Shown: one piece after another, positions 20,437-32,400 of the stretch
Position numbering within the stretch: the stretch's first letter is position 1
How the letters are laid out: every line of letters begins with the position of its first letter
NCBI GenBank assembly: GCA_026075535.2
Contig: AP026540.1
Span: 1,178,001 to 1,242,000 of the forward strand
DNA length: 64,000 bases
Direction of reading: 5' to 3'
Source: Tricholoma matsutake
Taxonomy: Eukaryota; Basidiomycota; Agaricomycetes; Agaricales; Tricholomataceae
Notes under the pieces: generated by a model
Told to the model about the DNA's origin: nothing
Database searches by the model: none
What the model saw: only the letters and a program-made list of their open reading frames with translations
Position numbers and translations under genes: made by a program

Positions 20437-23400
20437 TTATTCGTCTTTGTCGAGGTCAGGAATGCCCTCGTCGATGTCTCCGTCGATGTCCAATGTTGTT
20501 TGAAGTTGTTTGAGCTGACAATCATTGATATCGAAGAAGTTTGGAGGAAGGGGAATCAATTTCCGTGCTAGATAGGGTAGAATTCGGAAAGCTGCTGCTG
20601 GTCGATGAAGAACTGATCCATCGAGCTCGCAAAGAATATAAGCGCCACCGTAGTTTCGTGCGATGACTATGAGTGGGCCCAGATATTGAGCTCGCATTTT
20701 TCGATTAAGAGCTTTTTCGATCTGTGTGTTTCGCATGAGTACAAGGTCACCTTTTTCGAAACTGTAGTCTCGAATCGTTTGCTTGTGAACTTCTTCAAAG
20801 TGTTTCGCAGCTTCTCATTGAGCAGTGTAGACTCTAGAGTAGAGTACTTCGAGATCAGTCAACCATTTCTGTAGTGCGATAGCGCGTCAGGCGATGAGAT
20901 CGGTGGAGGAGAGTATTGAATCGGGTGGTGGTTGTAGATATGTCGCTTCTGATATGTCGAGAGGGATGAGTGGATGAGAACCTGTGATCGCAAAATAGGG
21001 CAAACAGCCCATTTGTTTTTGAACTGTTACCCGTTCTGCCCAAAAGACCGAGTAGGTCCCAACCAACCATTGAGTTTGATCACCATCGACGGCCTTGTAG
21101 AGTGAATGTCATACATCAAAGTGGGCTCATTCGACGAGACCATTGGCACGAGAATTGTACCCACTTATCTGAATGTGATTGATGTGATATTGCTTTGACA
21201 AATACTCGAGAGCAGAAAGAAATGCTGTGCCATTGTCAGTAACGATCTCATAAAGTGAGCCCCAACGACAAATGATTTCTTCAAAGATCCAATCGCCGAT
21301 GGTCTTCACTGTTTCGTTGTGAAGCATCCTGAACTCCGGTCAGGACGATATCGAACATTGACCTTGTACTATATAGCGATATCCACCGGAAGGCGGCATG
21401 TGCATTGTGTCGATGTAGACTTTTCCAAATAGAGGAGCAGGTGTGGCGACGATTGGTGGAATAAGAAGATTTCGAGTTTGTCGCAACTGACAGTAGTGGC
21501 ACGTTCAGATGTACCATGCAATATTGGCTTTCAGGTTGGGCCACCAGAATCATAGTGCAATGTGAGACTTCGTGGTGAAGATCATTTTGTGGCTGATATG
21601 GTCATGTGACGACCGGATAATATCGATGCAACGCTCTGGAATCGCGATGATCTTGTGTTTGCCGTGACGATCTTTTCGCCATAGTTTGCTGGAATCTATG
21701 AAGAACTCGGTGCAATATTGCACAAAGGTAGCATACTCTGTGTCTGATAGATGTGGGGGTCGCACCATATCGTCTAACCACTGATGAACGAGCAGTAGTC
21801 GTTTGTCTTCTTTCTTTGATTTGTCCGATCTAGGTATGTCTTTGTATGAAACGTCCTCCCCCTTACTGAAATCCAAAGCTTGGGCGAAAGTGGGATAAGT
21901 CGTGTGAGAGGGGAAAGGTCGAATCGAGATTGGGTTGATTTGGTGAACAAAACCGTGTAGTTTGTCGATCCAGTCGCCGAATTCTTCTTCTACTTTGACG
22001 TCGTCATCTGAGGACGTCGCGAAAGGCCGTCTGGCCCATGGTGCATACCTGCGACATGAACTAGCATGAAGTGGAACGTTAGAATGGATACTATCCATCG
22101 GTTTATGCTAGCGCTAGGCGTGATATTGGGATTTGAGAGCATGCCTTTAATATACCTCGCATCAACCTCGACGATAAGGTTTCATACCCCTATCAAGTAT
22201 AAACGAAGTGCCCCAAGGGCTCAATATAGACCATAAAGCTTGAGCTTTGGTTGCGAAAACCGCAATTTGTGGTCATTTAGCATGATCGAGCTGAATCGAC
22301 TGTAGTATCGCTTTTGAGGGTTATCGCAGTCACATTGCATTAGGAAATAGCCGATGGCAATGCTTGATGTGTCGACTGTGAGGATTACTGGGGTGTTTGA
22401 GGTATAGTCGATGGCTCGAATTGCTGGCGAGTGTAGGAGCACATGCTTGAGATCTTCTTGCACTGCTACCTGAGATGGGCCGAATTCAAAGGGCACATCT
22501 TTTCGAGTAAGATTGATTAGTGCAGCTGCTCAATGTGCGAATCTCTGGATGAAAATTCGGCAAACTCCAATTGTTCCTAAGAACACCTTAACTTCTGTGA
22601 GTGTATGACATGGACCCCATTTCTGGATCTTATTGATATGTGTCGGGTCAGCCATTTGGCCTTGAATATGGCATCAATGACCTAAAATGATTATCTCGGG
22701 GACACAAGCAAATAATTTCGGTCCAGAGAACATCCCACCACAATACTTCATGCGCTGGACGATGCGATTTAGGTTCTCGAAATGCTCCCACATGAATCGT
22801 CGAATGCCTGAGTTGTTGACAATCATTTCATAAGACCCACCAATCATTTGATATTCTGATTTCGGACCCTTCACTGGTGTGTCATCGATATAAGGGATCG
22901 TGATGTGAGGGACCTCGGGTTGTAGGATGAAAGTTACATCGTTGTGTAGGATTGGAACCGAGTTCGTCCAACCCATCGGTAGGGTGACAATTTGAAGTGT
23001 GCTGAATGTGGTCTGGAAAGTTGTTAGATCTCAAGAGGATTCAGATATGAGCCTTTCGTCGAATGCAACATATAAATCCAACATTCCACCACAAGTGCGT
23101 CCTCCAAACTGTTCAGCTAAATGCTCGGGGATCGGGACAACACCTGAGTGCTGAATCATAACTTGGTTTAACAGCTCAAGGCTGTGGACTATTCAGAGCG
23201 ATTTTGTGTCTTTCTTCACAATGCAAAACCATCGCAATCGGTATGATGAGTTCGATGACTCATAGACTCCTGCTTCGATCTTCTTTTTCAGCATCTCGGT
23301 TCATACAAACCGGGCAGTATGGGGATATTGTGTTCGACCCAAGGGGTATGAGGGATGACTGGGAACTCGATAGGGGGGAAGAAATCGGGTCGAAACCTTC

Positions 23401-23700
23401 CTTGTTTGTTTTTGGTCCATGTGAACCCTGCTTGCTGGTTTCAAATGAAGTCATGCATGAGGTCTCGTTCTTGACGCCATAAGAAATCGCCTGGATGATT
23501 TTGATCGATGATGTTTTTGCATTCAAGGTTATATCGAGGAGTTGGTTTGAATATCGGAGGATGGGGATTTAGTGGAGGCATGTCTTTGAGGGGATTGCCC
23601 TCGATGCATTGAATAATTCTAAAATGATCGGGTAGTCCAGCCACAATTGGACAGCCCTTCTGTGCGACTGGTTTATACTTTTTCTTTGTCAATAAATAAC
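20437..23700 (-). pseudogene. Gy-A pol: reverse transcriptase, RNase H and integrase remnants
   Basis: On the minus strand the RT region starts near 23690 and carries the catalytic block YIDDTPVKGPKS near 22880. RNase H follows at 22221-22500 (VILTVDTSS with the first acidic residue). The integrase zinc-binding and core region lies at about 21600-21100: HDHISHK and a CxxC near 21490, the first Asp in YIDTMHMPPSGGYRY, the second in IVTDNGTAFLSALEY near 21225, and the Glu in GLVE near 21130. The C-terminal part at 20437-20800 (FEKGDLVLMRNTQIEK, LGPLIVIARNYGGAY) resembles the GPY/F-type module. Many stops and frameshifts, several of TGA type, break the frame. No chromodomain follows. Confidence 0.85.
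21854..21872 (-). promoter_or_regulatory. Candidate central polypurine tract in Gy-A pol
   Basis: TCCTCCCCCTTACTGAAAT here is identical over 19 nt to 18627-18645, the tract next to the 3' LTR. It lies in pol between RNase H and integrase and encodes DFSKGED. Lentiviruses and Ty1 use a second internal PPT to start plus-strand synthesis, so an exact internal copy suggests the same role. Confidence 0.55.
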
Positions 23701-23955
23701 TAGACTGTGGATTGTCAGAAATAACTGAGGAAGGGGAAACTGACGATGAAGAAGGTCACATAGGTATAAACACCATCAAGGCATTTCGAGGAACGTGGAA
23801 CTCATCGCACGCAGATAAATATAAGTCGGAAAGCGTCGCGGATAATTCTTTGGAGGAGTCGATTTCGGGGATATTTGCAGTGCACTCAATAAATATAGAG
23901 GAGTTAGAAGAGTTGAATGAGATGATAAAAGCACACTGTTCCGAAATTTCATTCT
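23701..23955 (-). other. Eroded linker between protease and RT of Gy-A
   Basis: The minus strand is full of stops here. The plus-strand frame at 23712-24023 is rich in E, D and S but is more likely a shadow of the acidic linker than a gene. Confidence 0.4.
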
Positions 23956-24345
23956 CTAATGCTGAAAATCCTCTCGAACTACTTTTCGATGACGGTGCAA
24001 TCGAGGTATCAAGGGAATTGTAGCGGTCTGAGTTGAGTTAGGATTGCATATCCTGATGGTTTGTGCTTCGTTCCGATAGTTTCTAATAACACTTTCTGTT
24101 AAGACATCGAAAGGTCGTCCAAGTAGAATATTGTAAGCCGGGTCCCGAATAATATGTATCTGCATGTATAGGGTGATTCCACCGAGATCACAGGGTACGT
24201 TGCATGCTAAACCAAGTGTTTCGTCTACAGTCCCATTAGCAGACTGCATCAGAAGGCTAATCAAGGAGTCATATGCTAGACCGAGTTCGTGGCAAACATC
24301 TTCGGCCATCGATATAATTGAGGAACCGGGATCGACAACGCTTTC
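23956..24345 (-). pseudogene. Gy-A aspartic protease
   Basis: The minus strand encodes a retropepsin-like segment. The catalytic motif appears as VDPGSSIISMAEDVC (D-x-G) just upstream of 24309, in a frame offset from the following block by in-frame stops. The hydrophobic ILLGRPFDVL block near 24110 corresponds to the C-terminal G-R-P motif common in Gypsy proteases. It would process the gag-pol polyprotein. Confidence 0.7.
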
Positions 24346-24434
24346 TAGTGGTTGTTACCATGGACATCCATAATAACTGATCTAATCGATGAAGTTTCTT
24401 TAGTGACAACAAAAGGCTGAGGGATTTCACCGGG

Positions 24435-26475
24435 TCAGAGACTGGTAATATAGGTCTCATATGGGTCAGGCACGATGATCGCGTCGGGACTAAACATGTT
24501 CATTGCATTGTTTCCGGATTTTGGGACTCGTTTCGGTGTGACCTGTTCTCTCCATTTTGTTCGAACCTCAGGTGAAAGCGAGAGTAATTCTTCAGACATC
24601 AGCATGACGATCGGCATCTTCATCGAGCGCACAAATATATCGTGCGCGATTTTCTCGTTCTGTACCGGTGCCTGTGTCGCATATGATGGTCCATCTTTTT
24701 CCTTACCCTTCAATGTGCCAGTGAAGTTCCTTTTGTGTGGTGGCAAATAGGTGTTCTCCCTGACCGATGCGTATGGGTGTACCGAGGTTTGTGTTGGGGG
24801 TATGGTGGTCGATGGCAAAGTGGTCAATGTGGGAGACATCGATGTTGATGTTGGAGCGGTAGTTGAAGTCGAAGGGTTGACCGTTGTCAATGAAGATGTT
24901 GAGGGTGGTGGGACTGTAGCAGTAGACATTGACAATGCAGGGACAGGGGTTGTCATGGCTGGAACAAAATTTCAAACCTCTTTGTTCGGACACGAAAATG
25001 GTCGACCACTTCGAAGCGCAAATATTTCGGGCTCGAGAGCCGCTATTCTATCTTCAGAGTCAGCTGTCAATGTTGAGTTATGATAAATGCCTTTCGTCTC
25101 CAATCCCAATATAGAAACGGCATCTGACTCTGTTATTGAAGTGATTGCAGCTGAGGTTGAACTAGTCGAAGTCGAAGGTGCTGATGGTGCGATGCTGAAT
25201 AAAAGTGTGGCTGCTGGGGTTGCATCTGGGTTGCGTTTCCACCATTCATCCATGCATTCCTTGATAAACCTGCCAGGGATACTTCAAGGGGTGAATTGTC
25301 CATTAGGAAGTACGATCTTTCCTTCCGCGTTTTGCTTACACTTCCCTTTGTTCAGGTACGACTGACAAACCATACAGTCAGGAATAAAGTGTCCCGATAA
25401 ACCGCAAAATATGCAAAGGAGTGCATTGATATGTGCCTGTCTGTCTGCCGAATTAGTGCGAGGATTTTTAGTACCTGCGATATGCATAGCGATGGTGCTA
25501 GCAAATTGTTCGAACATCGCATTTAGATCTTTGGTTTTAATCATAATAGTTCCAGGTGATGAGGTGCCCATATTTCCAACGTTCGATGTTGAGTGAGATG
25601 AAGAGGTCAATTGGTGTATTACTGAGTTCGATGTGTTAGAGCCTGCTAGAACGAATTTTGCTGCATCGTGAATGTCATTGAGTGGATACGGATCGTCGGG
25701 ATAATGGTCGGGGAATTTGAGTTCGAGTCGTCAAGCAATTCGAGTCCATAAGCTGGGTTGGAATCCTCAAACATAAGCTCTGCTTTGCTCGCAAAAAGTG
25801 AGTAATGTTGTAGAATGCACAATAATACATTCCTAGATCGCTCGCGTCAAATATCCCAATGTGTAGCTGTTCTCCCACTAATTTGTCCATGTCCGATATG
25901 CTCCACTTGTGATCGTCTTCCGAGCCAGGATAGAGTACTGCTGTTCAAAATTCATTGAATGATGTGCTGGGCTGATATTCTGGAAGCGATTCCCAGAGTT
26001 CAGAAGAGTCGATGTCGAGGTAGCGACAAGCGTGTTTCTTCATTAGATTCGATTCTGTAACACTGCAGGTCGGGAGTAACAGTTCAAGCTCTTCGAAGTA
26101 TTGTCGAAGCTCTTGAGGCTGAGTAGGGTCAAATTTTGGAGCGGTCAAGTGCCCACAAGCTGGCATTGCGGTTTGGGTAGTCATGAATGTGATGACTCTA
26201 GGGGTAGGGGTTAAGACTTGTGTAATAGATGGTAGAGGTGTCAAAGTTCTTGGAAGGATAAATGAAGAGGTCGATGATGATGACGACAAAGTAGATGACA
26301 ATGTGGAAGGTGATGATATAGGTGAAGGAAATAGTCTATGATGAGTAGATTCTGCTTCAGAAACTGGAATTAGAATGTCTCCCAATTGTTCAAGAGATTC
26401 GAAGGCATGGCGAGTATCGATATGAAGGGTTCTCACTTGTGTTGGCCTAAGCCAAGGAAGTCGAGGTTGGTCCAA
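24435..26475 (-). pseudogene. Gy-A gag
   Basis: It starts near 26475 (MDQPRLPWLRPTQVRTLH), 19 bp from the PBS. A Ser/Thr-rich segment precedes the capsid-like block LTAPKFDPTQPQELRQYFEE near 26150. A nucleocapsid zinc knuckle CIFCGLSGHFIPDC (CX2CX4HX4C) lies near 25400, followed by long Thr/Pro/Ser-rich linkers to 24435. Frame breaks occur near 25940, 25680 and 24960. It would form the particle shell and package RNA. Confidence 0.75.
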
Positions 26476-26493
26476 CGATGAAATGATTCAGAA

Positions 26494-26512
26494 TCCCTCG
26501 CGGTGGGCTCCA
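26494..26512 (-). promoter_or_regulatory. Gy-A primer binding site
   Basis: On the minus strand TGGAGCCCACCGCGAGGGA lies 4 nt inside the right (5') LTR. It starts with TGG, the complement of a tRNA 3' CCA end, and fits an ordinary tRNA-primed start of reverse transcription. The tRNA was not identified. Confidence 0.75.
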
Positions 26513-26516
26513 AAAA

Positions 26517-27703
26517 TGATGATACTCAACCCGGGAAAACCACCTAAACTGCCGATGAGGCAATCGATGATATTTGCAACGAGTCAGAGGAAGGTTGCGA
26601 GTCATTCTGAATGTTCGTGGCCCAACCAATGGAAAGATCACCAGTTGGTACTAGTTGTGAAGGTAGTGTTATGAGAGACGAAGGCATTTGGTGCGGTCCG
26701 ATGGAATATCAATCAATATTGAGGGCAATCGACGAGATCGATGGCGAACAAATTTATCGTCGATGGTCAATATGTGAATTCTGGGGACCTTTCGATAGGT
26801 TGATGGTATACGAAGGGTGCAGCAAACGGCTATGAAGTGTTGGAAGGGTCGCTAGAACTAAAGACGAGAGGATTGAGGCAGGATTGAGGATGCAACTATC
26901 ACAGAGGTTTCTCATCGATTGAGAAAACCCGCAGAGACTTAGATTGTTTTTAGAAAGTTGATCGGATGCTTAGAACTGTATACGAGACGATATGTGAAGA
27001 CAATTTCTTGTCATTTCCAAGTAGATACTACAGAGTTTTATATGTTTTTAAAGAAACTTCCTAAAATGGAATGAGAAACATGTGTAGAACATGAGGCAAA
27101 AGATATGAGTTAAGGCACAAGGCCATAAAGGAGACTGGAATCCGAACAAGAAAGATATATATATCATATGATGAAAGAGTAATAAAGGGAAAGAACTAAA
27201 ACAGACTGTCCTTTGTGTATAAACTGTGCTAAGTCTCGCAATAATGCATCCAGTGGGTTCTGTGCACGATAGGGACTTGGAACGAGGCTGACCTATGATC
27301 AGCAGGTTTGAGCACGAGTTGGAATCCGTCCTAGTGCATGGTTTTCCACCATTTAGATAACAAAGGCGGCGCCCAATGTCGCTCGTAGTTTCTCGATATC
27401 AATCGATGATGCTTGACGATGCTTGACGATGCTCAATTGCAGTTGTGGCTTGTTCGAAGCTGGTCGGGGATGTTCGATGGTTGTGTAGGGGGATCTTAGG
27501 GACTTTTGGGGTAGTCCTAAGGTTGTGCAATGTGGGCTCTTGATATGATCGATGTCGCTGGTGATGTTTCAACGCGGTTGATATGATATCGCAATCAATA
27601 GACTGGGTTGCGCTGCGTCTGGGACATCGTAGGAGTTAGCTGATGTGATTAGAATGATGCTAAAGTGGTGAATCGGTCCTTGAGCCAAGGAGACGACCTA
27701 TCA
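26517..27703 (-). repeat. Gy-A right LTR (5' LTR in element orientation)
   Basis: Matches 17451-18626 end to end, with an extra 11-bp tandem duplication near 26880 (GGATTGAGGCA-type). Visible differences are mostly C/T and G/A. Confidence 0.92.
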
Positions 27704-27824
27704 CCGCTTCTTGTCCCATCCACACCAAATCCTCTTTTGCCTGATCCAGAAGATGGGAATCCTGATGAAGATGCTGTTGACAGTCCCCCATGTCTTGGTG
27801 AAGTTAAGTTATCAAAAACCAAAG
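27704..27824 (+). pseudogene. Plavaka transposase, segment downstream of Gy-A
   Basis: The frame resumes after the Gy-A insertion with LLVPSTPNPLLPDPEDG and then CLGEVKLSKTK, a conserved block of Plavaka proteins. It ends at a splice donor (GTATGT at 27825). About 80 bp of putative intron follows before Gy-B1 sequence begins. No further Plavaka exon was recognised beyond Gy-B1, so the C-terminal part is missing. Confidence 0.75.
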
Positions 27825-27903
27825 GTATGTTGTCAGATACTTATTTGGGCATATCTCATCTGTACTTGATGTGCGAGGTGTTCTGCCTGATGCATTTGAA
27901 CTT

Positions 27904-28338
27904 GCCTCATGCAAGGCATGAGGCCTATTGTTTCTATTGTTCTTGTCTATATTTACCTGATAAGCATCTCACTTTCTGATTGGACGATAGATAGTCCTGG
28001 AACAGTATATAAGCTGTAGCTACACTCTGTGTATTCTCCAGCTTGACCTAATTCAAATAACGGTCTTAGACTCAACCAGAACACTCGACAGCTTAGGAAG
28101 CCCCTAGCTGTGATAACTTGAACTCGACAGTTGGAAAGCCTCCAACTGTGATACACGAACCGATGGTCTACTCAGAAAGCCTCTGAGTACGGATAGCCAT
28201 ATCGACTTAGGAAGCACCAAGTCCCGAACAGAACCCAATACAGTAAGAAAGCCTCTTACTGCAAGAACCAATACAGTTGGAAAGCCTCCAACTGCAACAT
28301 ACGAAGACTAGGCTGAGTTGAGACCTATAGTCTTAACA
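27904..28338 (+). repeat. Gy-B1 5' LTR, truncated
   Basis: Matches the last 435 bp of the 762-bp 3' LTR, from GCCTCATGC to TAACA. It keeps a TATA-like TATATAAG near 28008, the predicted transcript start and the hairpin array, but has lost most of U3. Confidence 0.88.
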
Positions 28339-28351
28339 AAAGGTCAAGCTG
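28039..28351 (+). promoter_or_regulatory. Gy-B1 transcript start and self-complementary PBS
   Basis: CAGCTTGACCT at 28039-28049 lies about 30 bp after the TATA-like box, where transcription should start. AGGTCAAGCTG at 28341-28351, two bases inside the LTR end, is its perfect 11-nt complement. In Tf1 of fission yeast the first 11 nt of the mRNA fold back onto the PBS and prime cDNA synthesis; this arrangement is the same. Confidence 0.75.
28088..28294 (+). repeat. Array of six stem-loops in the Gy-B1 leader
   Basis: Consecutive hairpins lie at 28088-28111, 28127-28149, 28169-28189, 28204-28223, 28241-28261 and 28274-28294. Hairpins 2, 3, 5 and 6 have perfect 8-9-bp stems and loop AAGCC (for example arms ACAGTTGGA and TCCAACTGT; TACTCAGA and TCTGAGTA). 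Hairpin 1 has a one-base bulge and hairpin 4 a bulge with loop AAGCA. Stem sequences differ while pairing is kept. All lie downstream of the predicted transcription start, so they would be in the RNA leader. Confidence 0.85.
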
Positions 28352-28385
28352 ATCTACACCGTCCACCTACCTAGGTGCAGACACA

Positions 28386-29474
28386 ATGTCTTTAAGACAA
28401 AGCCCAGATAGACCTCCAACCGGAGCATCATCATCAGGAAGAACCCCATGGCATAGATACCAGGGTCGACTAGTACAATACTCAGAACCAGCACAGAAGT
28501 GGTTCTCAAGGAGAACCAGTGACAAAGAACCCCGATACCTCGACAAAGAGGATTTTAGATCCTTCAATAAAGAAGAAACCCCAGAACAAGATCCATTCTC
28601 CCTATCCAACGACAATGCCAACATGTCTACCAAACCCACCGCATCTACCAAGGAGATTAGAATCTGAACCCCCTCTGACTTCACAGGGGACTGAACGAGA
28701 ACTGCAAAGTTCTTACAAGAAGTAAAACTCTATTTGAGAGTGAACCACAGAATCTATGACACCGATGAAAAGAAAATCATCTTTGCATTGTCATTTATGA
28801 ATGGAGGAACCGCCGCGCCCTGGGCACAGACATGGGCAGAGAAGGAAGACCTAGGAACACGGTCGACCTTTGAAGTGGCGCTCAAAATGGCATTCACACC
28901 GATTGATGAAGCTGGCAGAGCCAGGACAGACATGAAAACATTGAAGCAGGGACAGGACCTGGAGGACTACATAGTGCAGTTCCGAATCCTGCGAGAGAAG
29001 GTGGGAATCAATGACGACACCGCCCTCATCAAGCTCTTCATGGATGGGCTGAACCCAAGACTCCTCGAGAGAGTCTTTAACATGGAAACAATCCCCACCA
29101 TGTTAGAAGGGATGATCAATGCCACCTCCAAGTATGATGGACAATGGAGAAGAGCAAGAGCCATAGCGGGGAAGGCACAAGAGGCCTTAGTAAGGAAGCT
29201 GCCCAACTCCAAATCAAAGGAAGGCCCGCTCGAGATCAACCGACTCTCCAACACAGAGAGGATCGAGCACATGAAGAAGGGATTATGCTTCGTGTGCCAC
29301 CAACCAGGACACAGAGCAACCGAACATAAGAAAGGGGAGACAAGGACCGAGGACCGGCCTTTCCCAAAGAACAAAGGCAGAGAAGCCTACTCGAAGATCT
29401 GAGCAATCATGAAAGAACTCGATGAAGAAGGAAAGGAGAAAGCTCTCGCCTTAATAGGGGACGAGGGTTTTTAA
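28386..29474 (+). pseudogene. Gy-B1 gag
   Basis: It starts MSLRQSPDRPPTGASSSG at 28386. The capsid block at 28734-29200 includes FALSFMNGGTAAPWAQTWA and LKQGQDLEDYIVQFRILRE, typical of Tf1/sushi-type gag. The nucleocapsid knuckle near 29290 reads CFVCHQPGHRATEH, with His in place of the usual last Cys. In-frame TGA codons at about 28665, 28692 and 29401 disrupt it; at the first two, Gy-B2 has a sense codon. The end is TAA at 29472-29474. The product would package element RNA. Confidence 0.82.
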
Positions 29475-29491
29475 AGAGGTGGCCTGCCTTG

Positions 29492-32400
29492 ATGCCAGGT
29501 ACCACCGAACTCTCTGTCTGCTCTGTATTACTAGCCACTTTGAAGAATCAATCTATGCATTTAGATATCAAAGTGCTAGGAGCAGGCAGAGGGAAAGCCG
29601 TCGAAACCAAAGCCCTACTTGACTCAGGAGCAGGAGGAATATTCATGAGCCATGAATTCGCAAAAAGCAGCGGATTTGAACTACACCCCCTGGAAAGGAC
29701 AATCAGGGTCAAGAACATAGATGGAACCCCAAACAAGAAAGGGGAAATCTCCCACTACACCAAAGGATTCTTAACAATCAACAGAAGATCGTTCCCAACA
29801 ACCTTCCTCATTGCAGGATTAGGGAAAGAATCAGTTATCCTGGGTCTGCCATGGCTCAGAAGAATCAACCCAGTGATCGACTGGAGAATTGGAACCTTCC
29901 AATTCTGAATGACTGACCGAACCCACCCAGAATTCTCATTTGGGAAAGGGAAAACCCTCATTGGAAGGGTGCGAATGGAGAAATCCGACGATGAACCTCT
30001 GGCTTGGCGCTGGAGAATAGTCAAAGAAGAAGGGAAGCCCTTCAAAGAAATGACAAGAGAGGAGAAATGGGCATGGGCACAAAAGATAGTCACCCAAGCA
30101 AAAGAAAAGATGGGCTTCAAGACAGAGGCAAAAGAAGAAGAGTGACTTATATGGCGCCGCCTAGCCACTAAAGAACTAGAAAAGCTCGCCCTCAAAAAGA
30201 AATGGAGGAATGAGGAATGGCTAACAAAATGCCAGAAAATTGCCGATAAAGCAAGGCAGATGGGAGAAGCCCTTCGGACTAAGCTGGGAAAGAACACAGT
30301 ACCCACTGAAACAAGGAGAGCGACAATTGAAGAAGTGGAGGATGAAGAGATTGCAGTCACGACTCTTCAAGATGCGGAGCCCATTGGGCCACAAGACGAA
30401 GACAACACTGGGAAGGAAAACCCAGCACTGGAAAACCACAAACAGGCAAAGGAACAAGCAATGGAACAACTGGAAGGGACACCCAAACTAAAGATCGAAG
30501 ATGATGAGCTACTGGTCGCCTACATCCAAGGAGAACCCATCATTGGAATATTCGAACCAGCTAGGACACCACTGACAGAGGAATATGACGAGCCAAGATA
30601 CGGATATTCTCAGATGATGAAGACAATCTCTCGGATTGTAAAGGCAAAAGGATCACCGTGATATGCTTATGGACAAAATATCTGGATTAGGGCAAAGACA
30701 TCGGTCTCTCAACACCTGACACATAAGAAGGAAGGAGACCCCGAACAGAAGACCCTAGATGAACTACTCCCCAAACAGTACAAGGAGTACTGACGGATAT
30801 TTGAAAAGGAAGCATCGGAATGATTCCCAGAATCAAGACCCTGGGATCATGCAATCGAACTGAAAGCAGACTTTACAGCAAAGGATTGCAGGGTTTACCC
30901 ATTGTCACCGGCAGAACAAAAGAAACTTGATGAATTTCTCGATGAAAGCCTACAGAAGGGATACATTCGACCATCGAAATCGCCCATGGCATCACCATTC
31001 TTCTTCATTGCGAAGAAGGACTCGGATGCGCTACGACCCTGCCAAGATTACAGGTATTTGAACAACGGAACAATCAAGAATACCTGTTGGACAAACTGAG
31101 AGGGGCGAAATGGTTTACAAAATTGGACATCCAATGGGGATATCACAACATCAGAATCAAGGACGGAGATCAATGGAAGGCAGCCTTCAAGACAAATCGG
31201 GGGCTGTTTGAACCAACGGTGATGTTCTTCGGACTATGCAACTCACCAGCGACTTTCCAGGCAATGATGAACAAGATATTCTGTGACATGATCAGAGAAG
31301 GATGGCTCGTGATTTACATGGACGACATCCTGATATTCTCCAAGGATCAGAACGAACACCAGGAAAGGACAAAGAGAGTACTGCAAAGACTGGCAGAAAA
31401 CAACTTATACCTGAAGCCAGAGAAATGCAAGTTTGATGTCCACGAAGTGGAATTCTTGGGTCTGATCATCTGACCCAACAAAATTGCCATGGACAACACG
31501 AAACTGGCAGGTATACAGGATTGGCCAACCCTGACAAATGTAAAGGCAGTCAGATCTTTCCTGGGATTTGGAAACTTCTACAGGAAGTTTATCAGACATT
31601 TCGTGGAGACAAGCAGACCACTTAATGAGCTGACAAAGAAGGACAAAATGTTCAACTGGACAACTGAATGCAAACAGGCCTTTCAGACGCTGAAAAGGAA
31701 ATTCGCAGAAGCACCGGTACTGCTGATGCCAGACCCGACAAAGCCATTCAGGATCGAATCAGATGCCTCAAAACACGTGACAGGAGGAGTGCTGAGACAA
31801 AGGGATACGAATGGAGACTGGCATCCATGCAGATACATATCACATGCACTGACACCAACGGAATGGAACTACGAGATATACGACAGGGAACTTCTGGCGA
31901 TAGTACGATTGCTGGAAACTTGGAGACACTACCTGCTGGGTTCAGAACACCCGGTAGTAATCCGCTTGGATCACAAGAACCTAATGTACTTCCAGACAGC
32001 ACAGAAACTGAACAGATGACAGGCAAGATGGAGCTTATTCCTATTGGAATTCGACTTGCAACTCGTCCATGTGCCTGGATCTCAGATGGTACAGAGCGAT
32101 GCACTATCACGGAGAGCGGACCATATACCGGAAGAAGACAATGATAATGAAGATGTCACAATGCTGCCAGAAACAGTATTTGTGAAATTCATTGACACAG
32201 AAATGCATGATCTACTTGCGGGTAGTATCATGAAAGATGATCTGGTAAAAAGTGCAATCAAGGCGCTAAAGACAAAAGGAATGCCGCTGATCAAATCGGC
32301 ATTGGAAGATTGGAAAATAGAAGACGGCCTTCTATTCTTCCAAGACAGGTGCTACGTCCCGGACAACAGAGATCTACAGAAGAAGCTGGTGCAAAAATAC

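Larger units (their letters stand above)
17451..27703 (-). mobile_element. Gy-A: 10.25-kb Ty3/Gypsy element inserted in the Plavaka gene
   Basis: Two LTRs (1176 and 1187 bp) enclose gag, protease, RT, RNase H and integrase, all on the minus strand, plus one antisense gene. Orientation is supported independently by a PBS next to the right LTR and a PPT next to the left LTR. The flanks CTGC (17447-17450) and CCGC (27704-27707) form a probable 4-bp target duplication with one CpG-to-TpG change. Removing the element and one flank copy rejoins the Plavaka frame. No chromodomain was found after the integrase. Multiple stops and frameshifts make the copy inactive. Confidence 0.9.

Noticed and set aside
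23712..24023. A plus-strand acidic ORF inside Gy-A as a second antisense gene.
   Set aside because: It overlaps the protease and linker region on the coding strand, has no intron or motif support, and its composition is that expected from the reverse of the linker.
28088..28294. Regularly spaced repeats in the Gy-B LTR could be mistaken for a CRISPR-like array.
   Set aside because: The units are hairpins with different stems, have no unique spacers of constant length, lie inside LTRs of a eukaryotic retroelement and have no cas genes.
29755..30360. A 201-codon minus-strand frame opposite Gy-B1 protease and linker, considered as an antisense gene like those of Gy-A and Gy-D.
   Set aside because: It lies within pol rather than in the 3' slot, is Ser/Phe/Leu-rich as expected from the complement of Lys/Glu-rich coding sequence, and lacks a cysteine cluster.
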